Source: Neckera pumila (lineage: Eukaryota; Streptophyta; Bryopsida; Hypnales; Neckeraceae). Taken from it: a stretch of 64,000 nt of DNA. The stretch covers positions 44,145,022-44,209,021 of the forward strand of contig OZ018408.1 of assembly GCA_963969595.1 (NCBI GenBank), in the 5' to 3' direction. The position numbers and the translations under genes are program-made. Below are positions 24,955-35,969 of this stretch, piece by piece. Position 1 is the stretch's first letter, and the number at the start of each line of letters is the position of its first letter. The notes under the pieces were generated by a model that ran no database searches, was not told the DNA's origin, and saw nothing but the letters and a program-made list of their open reading frames with translations.

Positions 24955-25352
24955 TTTTACCACAAATTCCAAACCGCATACTTTTCATCCTATCTTTATC
25001 TTTTTTTTTCATTTTATCTTTTTTTTATTTTCATCCTATCTTCATCCATTTTTTTCATCCTATCTTCTTCCATTTTTTCATCTAGCACCATCAAATTTTT
25101 TATTCCAACATCATCCAATTTTTTCATCCAGCATCATCCATTTTTTTCATCCAACATCATCCCATTTTTTCATCCAATATCATCCACTTTCTTCATCCAA
25201 CATCATCCAATTTTTTCATCCAGATTTATTTATTTATTCATCCAGATTCATCCTATTTTTTTCTTTTTTCATTCCGAAACAGTGCTCTCTGCTCACCATT
25301 TCCGCTCCCTGCTCGCCGCTTGCCGCTCCACGCTCATGTCACAACATTCCCC
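24955..25352 (-). repeat. Right terminal inverted repeat of MULE 1
   Basis: A degenerate 'TTTTTCATCC' tract of about 320 bp leads into the GC-rich terminus, which mirrors the left end with small indels and ends just before the TACTTGTCA duplication. Confidence 0.75.
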
Positions 25353-26686
25353 TACTTGTCAATTCCTCTCCATTTGATTGGCAGTGACTCATGCAAAATA
25401 TTTTTTTCTAAGATAGGAGGAATGGAAGGTTACGAAAGAATATACGACTTCCACCAACTTGTTAATACAGCTAATACATAGAATTGTCTGACTGCAACCA
25501 AATATAAAGAGAATGGACTGAAATTTGGTAGGGTTCACAACAAAATGAAAAATGTGTGGGTTGATTTGCATCCACTCATGGGAGATGAAACCCCTTGCAA
25601 TTTGGCAGATTATAGATTGATTAGTACGGATGATAACATCACTTGTGCCTTACAAAAATAATTAAAACAAGCCCAGAGCATGCTTTGTATTTTGAATATG
25701 GCTCCTCCTGTACAATGTGCTGATAAGGCATGGTTTTTAACTCCGTGGATGGTTGAGAAAGCTGATTTGTAAAGTTTGCATACGTTCTTGCTAGAACACC
25801 TGTACAAGGGGAAGATGGTGATGCTGAGTTGCTTTGTGCCAATCTAAAATCTACTGCATCGGATCCAGCTATTGTAGACAGTAGTTCAACTCCATCCATT
25901 GAAGGAGAGGAAGATTTTGTTGAAGACGATTCTCCCAATCTCCCTGTTGTAGAAGCCGAGGCTTGCAATGCAGTGGCTGAGATCTTGAATTTGGAGGAGC
26001 CGCAAGTGAGCACTGTAATATCCGCAAATAAGGTTATTCCCTTTGTTGAATATGCAGGCCATAAAATTTACAAGTCCACCCTTGTCTCCCAGCTGAATGC
26101 TAACCTTTTTTTGTCCAAAGACCGTTTAACAAGAATAAAAAATTCAATCTATTTCAATAATTCTGATGACTACATTTCTGCTTCAACGTCTACGGAGACA
26201 ATGCTGTTGGGTCTTGGAATGGATTGTGGCGTCTATTTTGTGCAGCGGAGCACAAACACTATTTCATCTTCAGTCAAAGCAGCAGTTAGACGGACAAGGG
26301 GAAGACCGTCCAAGAAACTGCAATCCACATGCATCTTCAATGGAGTTGATCGGGGGACTTGGTGCATTGGTCAAGTTCAGAAAATGAAAAGAAAGGTAGG
26401 AACAAGGTTGGGAAATTGTTGTCAAACTATTGACCTGCAGAACCGCAAGGTAAGCAAAGGTAAAAGAGCAGGTACACAGGGATCCTCTTTCCAGTTCTAC
26501 CTTCAATATTTTAGAAGAGTCCTCGGCCAATTCAAGTTTAAGTACAACCACTCAGATTCAATATGGGTTGACATTGATAAGATAATATGCACAGTGACTA
26601 TGTTGTTGGATGTAGAGAGGGACATCTTCACCCTTGATCTAGTTGATGGAAACTTATTGAACGAGTGTGTAGAAAAATCAAAATGA
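25353..26686 (+). pseudogene. Gene A, C-terminal block (AT-hook region)
   Basis: It resumes in frame with the middle block at TAC TTG TCA: 'YLS' followed by 'IPLHLIGSDSCKIFF' and 'YDFHQLVNTANT'. Stops in that frame at about 25470, 25660 and 25770, and a shift near 25820, lead into a 285-codon open frame (25829-26686). This last frame has an acidic stretch, 'YAGHKIYKSTLVSQLNA', 'LSKDRLTRIKNSIYFNN', a 'TRGRPSKK' AT-hook-like motif and 'KRKVGTRLGNC', and ends in TGA at 26684-26686. It is the probable true C-terminus of the protein. The long open frame suggests decay has been less severe here than upstream. Confidence 0.65.
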
Positions 26687-27393
26687 ACTTTTAATCATTT
26701 TCTAATAATGCTGTCTTGGGCGCTCAATATTAGGGGCAGATTGAAGTGTAAGTTTTTGGGGGGGATGTTGATAGAAGGGGTGCCCATAGCCATGTTGGTC
26801 CCCTAAAGCCGTTGCATTAATGGCAAATCTACACAATCAAAGGTACAGTGCGTTACTCATTCCTTGAGATTACCTTACCTTCCTTGCAGATATGTTTGGT
26901 TAATTAGCACTTAATTAGTGAAGTGATTGAATGTTGATCATCCAGATTTGAAAATCTAGTTTATTTCACTAAATTTGACTTATTTTTGTACTTTGAAGCA
27001 ATTGATGTTTGATCTGTCATGTGTTAGTGAAGTGCAATTTTGGGCAACCTAAACCCGACCTACACGCCATGGAACACATATACTAGGCAGACGTGGTGAC
27101 AAACAGCTAAACAAACAGCTCTCCACATTCCCATCTTTAAATTTTCCCGCTCTACTCAACTGGTCGTTCTTCAAGTCTTCTTCCCGAGCAGTGCTATGGC
27201 AACTGTTTGTACTCCATGATTGCATCTGTTGGATTTTATGTGTTGCTGCTGATTGGGGCGAGCCAATCTCCTTTTTGGGTTTACGTTCATTATTTTGGGC
27301 TTGCGTTCTTGTTCATAATAGTCCAGCGCTTGGCAGTTCAGGTCGGTGTCCAGCTTGTATTTCATTATTGCATCCGTTTGTGGTCATTCGTGA
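26687..27393. other. 3' flank of gene A, no recognisable gene
   Basis: It contains a G run (about 26757-26764) and a hydrophobic 71-codon frame (27207-27422) that I cannot assign. No domain is seen. Confidence 0.45.
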
Positions 27394-27820
27394 ATGCATT
27401 TTCCCATGGATTGCTTTGTTGATTGCTTTGGTGGGTTGACCCTTGCGCCATCTGATACCAACAAATCCTTTCAGCAGAGTCTCGAGTATCCTTTGCGGGA
27501 TGTAGTGTTGCCCTTCCTTATTCCACAAGTGCACTTCCACAACCCTTGGGAGTGGGACAAGCTCAAAGAAGAGCATCTAGTGACGATTGCCACCATTGAC
27601 TGCATTCGAGGGACTGCCAGTTTGTGGAGGGTACTGTGGAGTAGGGTGCGATTTCTTTGGCGCAGTATGAATTTGACATGTTGGCGCGTCCTGCATAGGT
27701 GCCGGAGGACAAATTTGTGCTGCATTGGGTTGAAGTATATTGGCACGTCTTCACCAACAATTGGACCTTGCAATGTCACCTCCAGAAGACCGGTGGCGCA
27801 CCGCAAATTTTTCAAACCTC
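27394..27820 (+). pseudogene. Unrecognised coding-like stretch, interrupted by element 3
   Basis: The translation looks protein-like but I cannot name it. It reads 'PQVHFHNPWEWDKLKEEH' and 'TIATIDCIRGT', then changes frame near 27612 to 'AQYEFDMLARP', 'PEDKFVLHWVEVYWHVFT' and 'GGAPQIFQTS', with TAG stops near 27648 and 27700. Element 3 interrupts it at 27821. After the element, about 20 more codons stay open from 32701. Its position just downstream of gene A could mean a companion gene, or it may be unrelated. Confidence 0.35.
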
Positions 27821-29060
27821 TATAAGCCTCCAAGTTAGCACTTGAACCTCATAATTTTATTTTTTTTGCTTTTTGCTGACATTTACGGTTAATTAGGGTT
27901 AAAATGACAGTATAAGTATATTCACACGACAATTGGAAGAAATCCCTACAAATGCAATATAATTTGACCACAAATTCCGGAAACACTCTAATTACTTTTA
28001 TAAACTAATATTAAGTCTATTTGAGCGTTTGAGAGAACATTTGAGGATTCATGTGGTATTAAGCATGATGGCCAAACCATAGAACCACCTAGAAATAGAC
28101 TGTTGAAGGGCATGTGAAATACTTAGGATAAAGAATAGAAGATAGGAAAGAAGTCAAGTGACAATGCAGATATAACCATAAACCGGGATTATGAGCAGTC
28201 CACGAGCAAAGAACGGCAATTTTGACCAAGAAACCTGCCAGGAGTGTACCAATGAAGCTTGATTGCTAGATTCCCTTGACCAAGAATGATTCCGCCCTCG
28301 GGAGGGAATTAACCTTATATCCAGAATGATTCCCCCCGGGTGGGAATTAAACTGGAAGGAATTAAACTAGACACTCCTTTGATTAATGCAAAGGAATTTG
28401 TAAGTTTGCACATGGCACTTGGGAACTTCCTAGAAGTTGCCCAAAAAGTTTTGTAATTTTCCGAATTGCGGAAATGACTCCCTGGGAAGTCAATCTCGTT
28501 TTGATGCATTGGGAAATTCCTAGAAAATTCCAAAGTGACGGTAAAATTCCACTAAAAATTAAAATAGAGTTTTAGTGCTAATAAAGCGCCTGACCAAATT
28601 CCATTACATTCCGACCCCGACAAGTACAAGAACTGGCGGCGCTAACAGATTTTTTAAGGATTTTAAAACATTTGTCACGTTGACCGGCACACCAGGAGCT
28701 CCTAGTTTCCAATTGGAGTCAACTTGGACTCTTTCTTTACTATCTTGGACCTCATCAACAAACCTGGACAGTCAAAACTTGAAAATAAAATTATCTCCAA
28801 CAATTGGATTTTTACCCTTTTTAGCGATACACTAAACGTTGGTTTTATCATACAAAACGGCCTGGAAATAGGGGATTAGGGGATCTTTCGGACTAATTTG
28901 GGCCTTTTGAAGACAATGGTGCAATTGGTTTAGGCATTTGGAGCAATTCTCCAAAAGTTAGAGTGATCACAGCAGTAGTGTAGAATTTTAATTAAGTAAA
29001 TTTGAAATTATCCAAGAAGTAGAATTAGGAAATTGGGGGGAAGGTGAGGCCTTGAGCAAG

Positions 29061-29069
29061 TATATAAGG
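29061..29069 (+). promoter_or_regulatory. TATA box of element 3
   Basis: TATATAAGG followed by a C/T-rich initiator-like region. The same box is present on the minus strand of element 2 (about 13062-13069), and a degraded form in element 1 near 8405. Confidence 0.6.
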
Positions 29070-29639
29070 CCTCCCCCTCCCCTCTCTTTGCACCCCTTTT
29101 GCATTTGTTAAGTTGCACCATAAGCGGCCACGTTGTCGAGAATTTTGGTATTTTGCCCAAAACTCTTTGTATTCTATTTCAATTCAAGAATTCTTTGCAT
29201 TTTCAAGCATACCTTGGTGTCTTTTAACTCATTACAAAGGACGTGGGGGTCCCTTTGTCCTTGGCTTGTTTTTTTGGTATTTTCAAGCAAGTTTGAATTA
29301 CTTTGCGTTGGTTGGCATTTTTATTGCTTTCTTCTTTTAGTGATAACCCCAAGGACATTCTAGCCAGATCCTGGCACTGCTGTTAGTTAGAACTCTTTGG
29401 CTTTGTTTGGAACTAAGCGTCGTGGTATTTTGAGTCTTTGTGGAGTACTAACAAACTTCCAGTTGAGCTTTTTTTGAAGGGAAATTTCACACCTTTGGTT
29501 GTTGCAAATTTCCCCTGAAGCCTAGACGTTGGAAGACATGGTTTTAAGTGTCATTTATGTTATTTGGAGTGATTTGGATGAGATCCAAACCTCTTACTTA
29601 TCACTAACTCACTAGTGGATATTTGCCAAAATTCGGGCC

Positions 29640-29735
29640 TAAACCCCCCCGGACAACGAAGCTTCGCTCTTGGATCGAATATTTAGTGTTAGAATTTTGG
29701 GGCTAACCCCCTGGACAGCGAAGCTTCGCCCTTGG
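29640..29735 (+). repeat. 'GAAGCTTCGC' modules, element 3
   Basis: Two copies of a module 'CCCCCTGGACAGCGAAGCTTCGCCC', slightly varied, about 70 bp apart. They match those of elements 1 and 2. The GAAGCTTC centre is palindromic. Confidence 0.65.
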
Positions 29736-30099
29736 TTTGAGTTTCCGTCTTTTTATATTATTAAGGGGTCCCCAAAGGAGACCCAAGTTTGGGATAAATC
29801 CCAAAAGTTGGATTTGAATTCCAAAATTTGGCTAAGCAACGGCCAAAAAAGTTTAGAATAAAACCCAGAACCACTAGCCAAGCTAGCCGGCCTGGCCAAG
29901 CGACCAACCAGCCCAGCCAGCAGCGGCAGGTCGGCAGGGCCACAGAGCAAGTTGGCAGGGCCACAGAACCAGGTCGGAGGGCTGGACAAGCCAGTGATAG
30001 CAGGGTTACTTGATTGGTAACCATCCAGTCCATACATACATACTGGACCACTTCGGGATGATGCCTCAGGGCCCCAAATTTTAGATTTTCCTTTCTATT

Positions 30100-30490
30100 T
30101 GTTTAAACTAGTTAGAATTTTAGACCAGAGTGAGGTTTGAGATTTCCAAAAGAATTAGACTAGTTAGAATTCAGACCAGAGATTTTCAAAAGAATTAGAC
30201 TAGCTAGAATTTCAGACTAGAGTTTTCCAAAAGTATCAGACTTGTTAAAATTTCAAACCAGAGTGGGTTTGAGAATTCCAAAGAACTAGACTAGTTAGAA
30301 TTCAGACCAGAGATTTTCAAAAGAATCAGACTAGCTAGAATTTCAGACCAGAGTTTTTCAAAAGTATCAGACTTGTTAGAATTTCAAACCAGAGTGGGTT
30401 TGAGAATTCCAAAGAACTAGACTAGTTAGAATTCAGACCAGAGATTTTCAAAAGAATTAGACTAGCTAGAATTTCAAGACCAGAGTGAAT
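30100..30490 (+). repeat. Tandem repeats, about 130-bp unit, element 3
   Basis: Nearly three copies of a higher-order unit built from 35-45-bp subunits containing 'TAGAATTTCAGACCAGAG' and 'TTTCAAAAG'. It corresponds in position to the array at 11545-11800 of element 2. Confidence 0.8.
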
Positions 30491-31685
30491 TTTGAGATTT
30501 CCAAAGAATCAGAGCCAGAACCTTCCAAGCACCAGAGAGAGTGTGAGATTTGATTGAGTTGCAAACCAGACCATTCCAAGCAAACCAGAGAGTGGGTTGA
30601 AGTTGATTGAATTACAAATTAGAGAGAGTGGTGAGGTTGTGTTTGAATGACAGGCCATACTGGGAGATTGGAACTCCAATTGCAATACATCCTGGATGTG
30701 CAAAAATTGACAGAACTTCGTTGTGGAACTCAAGCTTCGAACTAACAAAATCTCCAAGTATACAATGGAAATCAAGACAACAAATTAGGATTTAGTAATT
30801 GAAGGGAGAAGAAGAAAGGAAGGTTAGTGATTAGAACCCCCCATAGAGAATAGTTTGACTTCTATAGTTATAATTAGCATTTATATTAGAAGACAAACGA
30901 AAAGGAAGAATATTGGATCTCCAAATATTCTCAAGTTAGTTACTAGTTAGAAAAAGTTAGATAAACTTTGTTTTGAGACCTCATTTGATTCCAAGGGAAT
31001 TAGCCAAAAAGTTGGTATTAAGATTTTGTTAGATTTTATTCCCACAAAATATCTCCAAAAGTTGGTATTAGATTTGATTAGATTTATTTCCTAGGAAATA
31101 TCTCCAAAAGAAAAGAAACACTTGAAAGAAAAAAGGAAAAGAAGAATAGGAAAGAAAATAATTGGGAAAAGAAATTGGGATTTCTAAAACCCATTAAAAA
31201 AGGTTGTAAAAAAGCAAACGTCAAAACACCAAACACGGAAGATGGAGTTGGAGCGTGTGATTGACTAGTGGGTGGCGTTGTAAAACAAGAAAAGCAGTAA
31301 TGTTTAGGTTAGTAACTGATTCTTTTTAACTGATTATTTTGATTTCTTGTATTTTTTCCAAGTTAGTAAATTAGGCGTTAAACTTTCCGAATTGTTAGTG
31401 AAATTGGAATCATCATAGGAAATTAGGAAGGACCAATAGAAATTTACAAAGGACTTTTAGAAATTTACTATAGTAATTACACAAAGATTTTACCGCAATT
31501 AAGAAAAAGTTATTGGAATTTATCCCTAGAAGAAAAGTAGCCATAAAAAAGAAGTTACCAAGGGGAATCTTTTAGGAATCTTTTAAAGAATCTTTTAGAA
31601 TCTTTTTAGAATCTTTTTAAAATCTTAGGCTACAAGGTAAAAGTAGCGGTAACTTAGAACTTTAGGATAAAAAAGAATTACAGAA

Positions 31686-31717
31686 GAATTTTGATGAACC
31701 GGACAACAGTCAAATTC
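31686..31717 (+). other. Conserved stem-loop a, element 3
   Basis: GAATTTTGA pairs with TCAAATTC (one base shorter). The loop begins TGAACC. Confidence 0.65.
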
Positions 31718-32013
31718 ACCCGTAAACAACAATTATCCAGGAAATCAAAAGTAAGAAGCTTTTACATTATTAAAACTTTGAATTAAGGGCTAAAAGATAA
31801 GAATATTGATCTCAAGAGATAAAAGTCAAAACTCCAAATTTACCCGATTAGTAAGAATTAATTGAGAATTTATTACTAAGGATAAAAAGAATTATAAAAG
31901 GTAATTTGCTCATTTAGGAATCAAATAGAAATATTTTAGGAATAATAAAATATAAGGTAAAAGTAGAGATAATTTAGAACCGTAGGATAAAAATACATTA
32001 CGTATTTACGTGA

Positions 32014-32044
32014 GAATTTTGATGAACCAACGCGGTCAAAATTC
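32014..32044 (+). other. Conserved stem-loop b, element 3
   Basis: A perfect 9-bp stem GAATTTTGA / TCAAAATTC with a 13-nt loop TGAACCAACGCGG. Confidence 0.75.
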
Positions 32045-32109
32045 ACAGTAAAAAACAATTACCTAAGAAGTCAAAAGTTAAAACTTTAGGATAAAAAAGA
32101 ATTATATAA

Positions 32110-32140
32110 GAATTTTGATGAATCGATACGGTCAAAATTC
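32110..32140 (+). other. Conserved stem-loop c, element 3
   Basis: A perfect 9-bp stem GAATTTTGA / TCAAAATTC. The loop begins TGAATC, one change from the other copies. Confidence 0.75.
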
Positions 32141-32705
32141 ACAGTAAATAACGTTTAAATCAAAAAGCTAAGAGTTAGGAGTTTTTACCTTCTTAAAGAA
32201 TCAAGAGCAAAGGTAAAAAGATAAAAACATCAATCTCCAAGGATCATAGTAAAATTCCAAGTTTATCCCACTAGTAAGAAGTAGTTGAGAATTTATCTCA
32301 AAGGTTTAAAGGTTTACCAAAGATAATTTAAGTTAAAACTTCATCCATTATTATTTGCTAGAAATCTCCGTTAAAGTTAGAATTCTTGGTCATTAAAGAA
32401 AGGGCAAAACGAACTCTATAGATTAAGTTATTTTTTCCATCTTGTTTAACTAACGACTATTAAACTTCAATTTTGGCAACTAAAGTCAAAATTGACCGCC
32501 AATTCTAACAAGTGATTTAATTTGGTTATTTTGATTAAGTATAACCAGTAAAAGGTTAGGAGTAGGAAGCAACAAAGATCATTGCTTGGAAGCTCAATTG
32601 GATTGCACGTTGTTAGACACCCCTTAGAGTTCGACCTTACAATTACAAGAGCTTGGCTTTGTGTACACTTTATTCTAAGGGTAGGAATAAAGTACCCACA
32701 ACCTC

Positions 32706-34774
32706 ACTCTGTCAGACTTGGCGGGACTGTATTTTGCTCTGCAGTAGGACTCCTAGCATTCGGTGGATTCACCAATAAGTGGCGTCCTTGAGCCGTCGCC
32801 AACCCTTTGGATCACTCCATCAGGTCAAGGAGGTGCTTTTTGAAGTTCTTCCCTTTTTTTAGTGTTTATGTTGTTGTTTGTTCCCTAAACTTCAAGACGT
32901 AGTTGTATTGATGTTTCACATCAGCAGCTTCTAGTATAGTACAGGCTTCTAGTCTATATTTCCAAATTTCAGCGCTTTAGGATATTGCTTCAATCCTACT
33001 ATTGTTTCAGAGTGGTAGTGATTTCAAAAACCGCAAACAATAACAGTGTAAATATTTGCTCACAGGTTGGGCAATGACATGCTTTGAATGTGTATATAAT
33101 CACAAATTCCACTTTGAAATCCTTTTAATTTGCCTTTTGTTGTGTTTGAATAATGTCTCTATATTGAGTTTTAAAGTTTTGTGCAATCGGATGTCATTTT
33201 TCAGCGCTTTGTATGTGGTTGCACCTTTCTTGCACTTGGTTTGGGCAGCCCATGTTTGCAGTTAGTGAACAAAAATTCAGTGCTAAGTGGCTTTTAGTTG
33301 TGCTTCATTGTGTGAATTTAGGCTTCAGTTGGAACCTTAGTTTTGTAATGTTGTAGAATCGGATTTCAGAATTCAGCTATGTGTGTGTAGTTGCACCTAG
33401 AATCACTTCTTATGTGTTGCATTGTCATTTCTAGATTGTATTTGTATTTAGCACACTTTGCTCCATCATTTATTTAGTGAATGATATTCTAATTTCTGTT
33501 TTTTATTAAACTAGGCATGCAATAGGAAGCACCCGATATTGTGTCTTATGTCCAATGCTCATTGGCAAGTTTTGGAATGTAATTTTGTTGTGTGATCGCT
33601 TTTCCAATGCCACACTGGTCTATGCAAAATTGTAATTCTACAAAGTATAAAAAAAATAGGGTGTGAAAAATTATTCCCTTTTCCATTTAAAAATAAAATA
33701 GGGTGCTCAAAAATACCTCTTGGTAGCTTTTTTTCTAAAAATAGGAAAGGATCTAATAGTATTAAGCACATAAATATTCCCCAATATAGTACCCCATTAT
33801 TGCACGTGGCCCCTAAATGTATAGGGAAGTGACCCCCCCAAGTAGCACTTGGAATACCGGCATACCGCCTTTTAATGAAATTGCCCATTCAACCATTTGT
33901 TGATTGTTACTTGTTAGGATGACAATTAGCCCTTTTTTTTTGGCGATTTTGGACCAGAAAGCACCATCCAAAAAAGTATTACAAAAAAGCCTTCAGGGAA
34001 AAAAACAAAAAAACAAAAAGCAGAGCCTAAAACCTATCTAGGGTTTTGAGAAGGCAGTTAGATGGCGTTAGATGGCGGAGGTGCAGTTGCCAAGTTCTGT
34101 CCCTTAGCAACGTTCAAATTTTTCCCCACCTTGCCACATTGCGCCGCTCCCGCCTCCTGCCTTGCCTGCATCGCCGTGATGTTCTTGAGTTTGTCGCCCT
34201 AAATTCTCTCCTACTCATAAAGCCATAGCCACATTTGTGTATAGCCTATTCTACTCCATCGCCTCCAATTCTCCACTCTCATTGAGTTTATAGCCACATT
34301 TGTTGTGCTCCTAAGTACTCTTGTCTCCACTCCTATGGCATTAATTGCAATAGTTTTCCAGAAGTTAGTGCACCACTCCCATTTGTTGATTTTGTTCTTG
34401 CATGTCAGTGCCGCCTCGTTGCAATGGCAGTTATGTGCATTTGTTTTCCCTTCCCCTTGTCCTCGATCTTGTTTCTCTCTCATGATTGTCATCGCTGGTG
34501 GAGGCGTGGCTGCAAGCATTGCTGCAAGATAACAGGGTGTGTGGACAATAGTTTAGGTATCTATCTTCTCTTTTTGCTGCAATGAGTTCTCAATTACAAT
34601 ACTTTTGCACTGCGCTATGTCTGATTTGTGAGTTTTGTTTTGGGTTTTGGGTCCTGTCTCCAACGCCATGGTTTGAACGGAGGTTGCTAAAGGTGGTTAT
34701 TAATGTTGCAGTAGTATTTTGTTAGAGACGCCACAATTTGACACAAGATCACCAAAGGCATTTGTGATTGTAAG
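32706..34774. other. No recognisable gene
   Basis: Past about 32770, where the coding-like stretch ends, I see only A+T-rich DNA. At 34030-34080 there is a short direct repeat ('TTAGATGGCG' twice) after an 'AGGGTTTTGAG' motif. It might be the 5' region of the hAT-like gene. Confidence 0.4.
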
Positions 34775-35212
34775 GTGTTTAGGGTGCTAATCTTTTTGTT
34801 CTATACTACCTTCATTTTCTACATTCAAAAGCTTGGCACTGCATTGGTTGAAGGTCTTGGGTCTCTAGATTGTGCAAACATGCATGTTTTGATGGAAATG
34901 GCCGAGGAGACGGCCATGCTTGAAGTTCTTGTCAAATTGCACTTCTCTGAAGGGGGTGCAACAAAGGAACATTGCGCTGCACAATGGAAGGCAGAGAAGG
35001 AAGCCGTTGTCCATCGTCGTGAACTGAAGGGGAAGGCAGTTTGTATCAAAGATCCCAAAGCTTGCCAAAGCGCACGTCAAGCAACTTCAACTGCCAACTT
35101 CTTCACGAGCTCTCGAAATGCAATCAGCAGCCTATTTGTCTTGAATTTGACTCGCAGCCAACTAATTCGTGCTCTGCTACATTTGAAGGAGGACCAAACT
35201 CTGTGTCTATAG
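34775..35212 (+). pseudogene. Possible N-terminal part of the hAT-like gene
   Basis: A 145-codon frame with a charged, helix-like central part ('VLMEMAEETAMLEVLVKL', 'AAQWKAEKEAVVHRRELKG'). From about 35100 a second frame (35041-35334) looks more protein-like, implying a frame change. It leads into the zinc-finger block that starts near 35334. I recognise no domain; the link to the transposase rests on position and strand. Confidence 0.35.
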
Positions 35213-35333
35213 ACACGGTACATCATCAGCTTGGAAGACTCCCCATACGCTCAAGGGTAGCAGCAGCAGTTGATCTGAATTTGCAGAGGCTGCGCATGAG
35301 AGCCACCGCTAGTTACGGGATCATCTGGTGCTA

Positions 35334-35969
35334 ATCTCCGATGGTGAAGAAGACACTGAGTCTAATGATGATTTCCAAGTCTTCCCTACACCCAAGAAAC
35401 CCAAAGTTAATTACGATCGAACGCGACGTTTACAGAACAAGTGAGCCGCAAAACTAGTGTGGGCGGAACCAATTTGAGGAACTAATGGGCAAGTGCATCT
35501 GGTAAAGTGTACTATTTGCTCGACCTTCGGAAAAAACCTGAAGATTTTGGGGCCCAAGTAGAAAACCTTTACCAAACACAAAGGGAGGAAGAAGACAACG
35601 TTTGATATGCCCAAAGACAACGTCAAACAGGGCGAGTATTATATATCTCGGACAAGCAGGCACCAAATTAATCTCAAGCACTTTGCGGCCAAACAACCTG
35701 CTTCAATGTTGCAGCAGGTCAACACGACCACTTCAATGGTGAATTCCAAGAAGATTGTCTAGCTTGCTATGATCTACCAAATATTATCGTCTGGGCGCCC
35801 AATGATTGAGTATGAAGAGCGGCAATCCTTGTATGCGTTTTGGAACATCCCCAAATTATTAAGAATGCACTGGTCAGATTCATCCGGGTGGAAGATGGCC
35901 GAGTTTCTATATGAGCAAGTGAAGGAGGCCATCAAGAAGAAACTAAACAATGCATACTTTGTTGCCATC
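35334..35969 (+). pseudogene. hAT-like transposase, zinc-finger and N-terminal block
   Basis: One frame runs throughout with stops near 35442, 35475, 35559 and 35760. It starts with an acidic segment ('SDGEEDTESNDD'), then a BED-like finger 'VKCTICSTFGKNLKI' with a Lys-His-Lys-Gly tail near 35570, then 'INLKHFAAKQPAS'. The last part is 'YQILSSGRPMIEYEERQSLY' and 'HWSDSSGWKMAEFLY', typical of plant hAT-related transposases between the finger and the catalytic core. The block ends in Ala-Ile at 35969, where the TG...CA element begins. After the element the next codons read Thr-Cys-Asp-Glu-Val-Thr in the same frame. Confidence 0.75.

Larger units (their letters stand above)
16580..25352. mobile_element. 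Mutator-like element 1 (non-autonomous, 8.8 kb)
   Basis: A perfect 9-bp duplication TACTTGTCA flanks it (16571-16579 and 25353-25361), the length expected for Mutator-like elements. The ends are inverted repeats: both carry GGAGCGGCAAGCGGCGAGC (about 16607 forward, about 25328 reverse) within roughly 75 bp of clear similarity. Both then run into purine- or pyrimidine-rich 'GATGAAAA'-type tracts. I find no transposase inside. The interior holds two satellite-like arrays, a LINE-type insertion and dispersed repeat X. It interrupts gene A in frame. Confidence 0.88.
27821..32700 (+). mobile_element. Giant TG...CA element 3
   Basis: Full-length relative of element 2 in opposite orientation, flanked by a perfect 5-bp duplication ACCTC (27816-27820 and 32701-32705). 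It runs from TATAAGCCTCC (the TG end mutated to TA) to GGAATAAAGTACCCACA. A TATATAAGG box at 29061-29069 and an AATAAA at about 32686 suggest transcription on the plus strand over about 3.6 kb. No retroelement protein is encoded and no internal LTR copy is visible. Open alternatives are a giant solo LTR or a distinct non-autonomous element. Confidence 0.85.
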
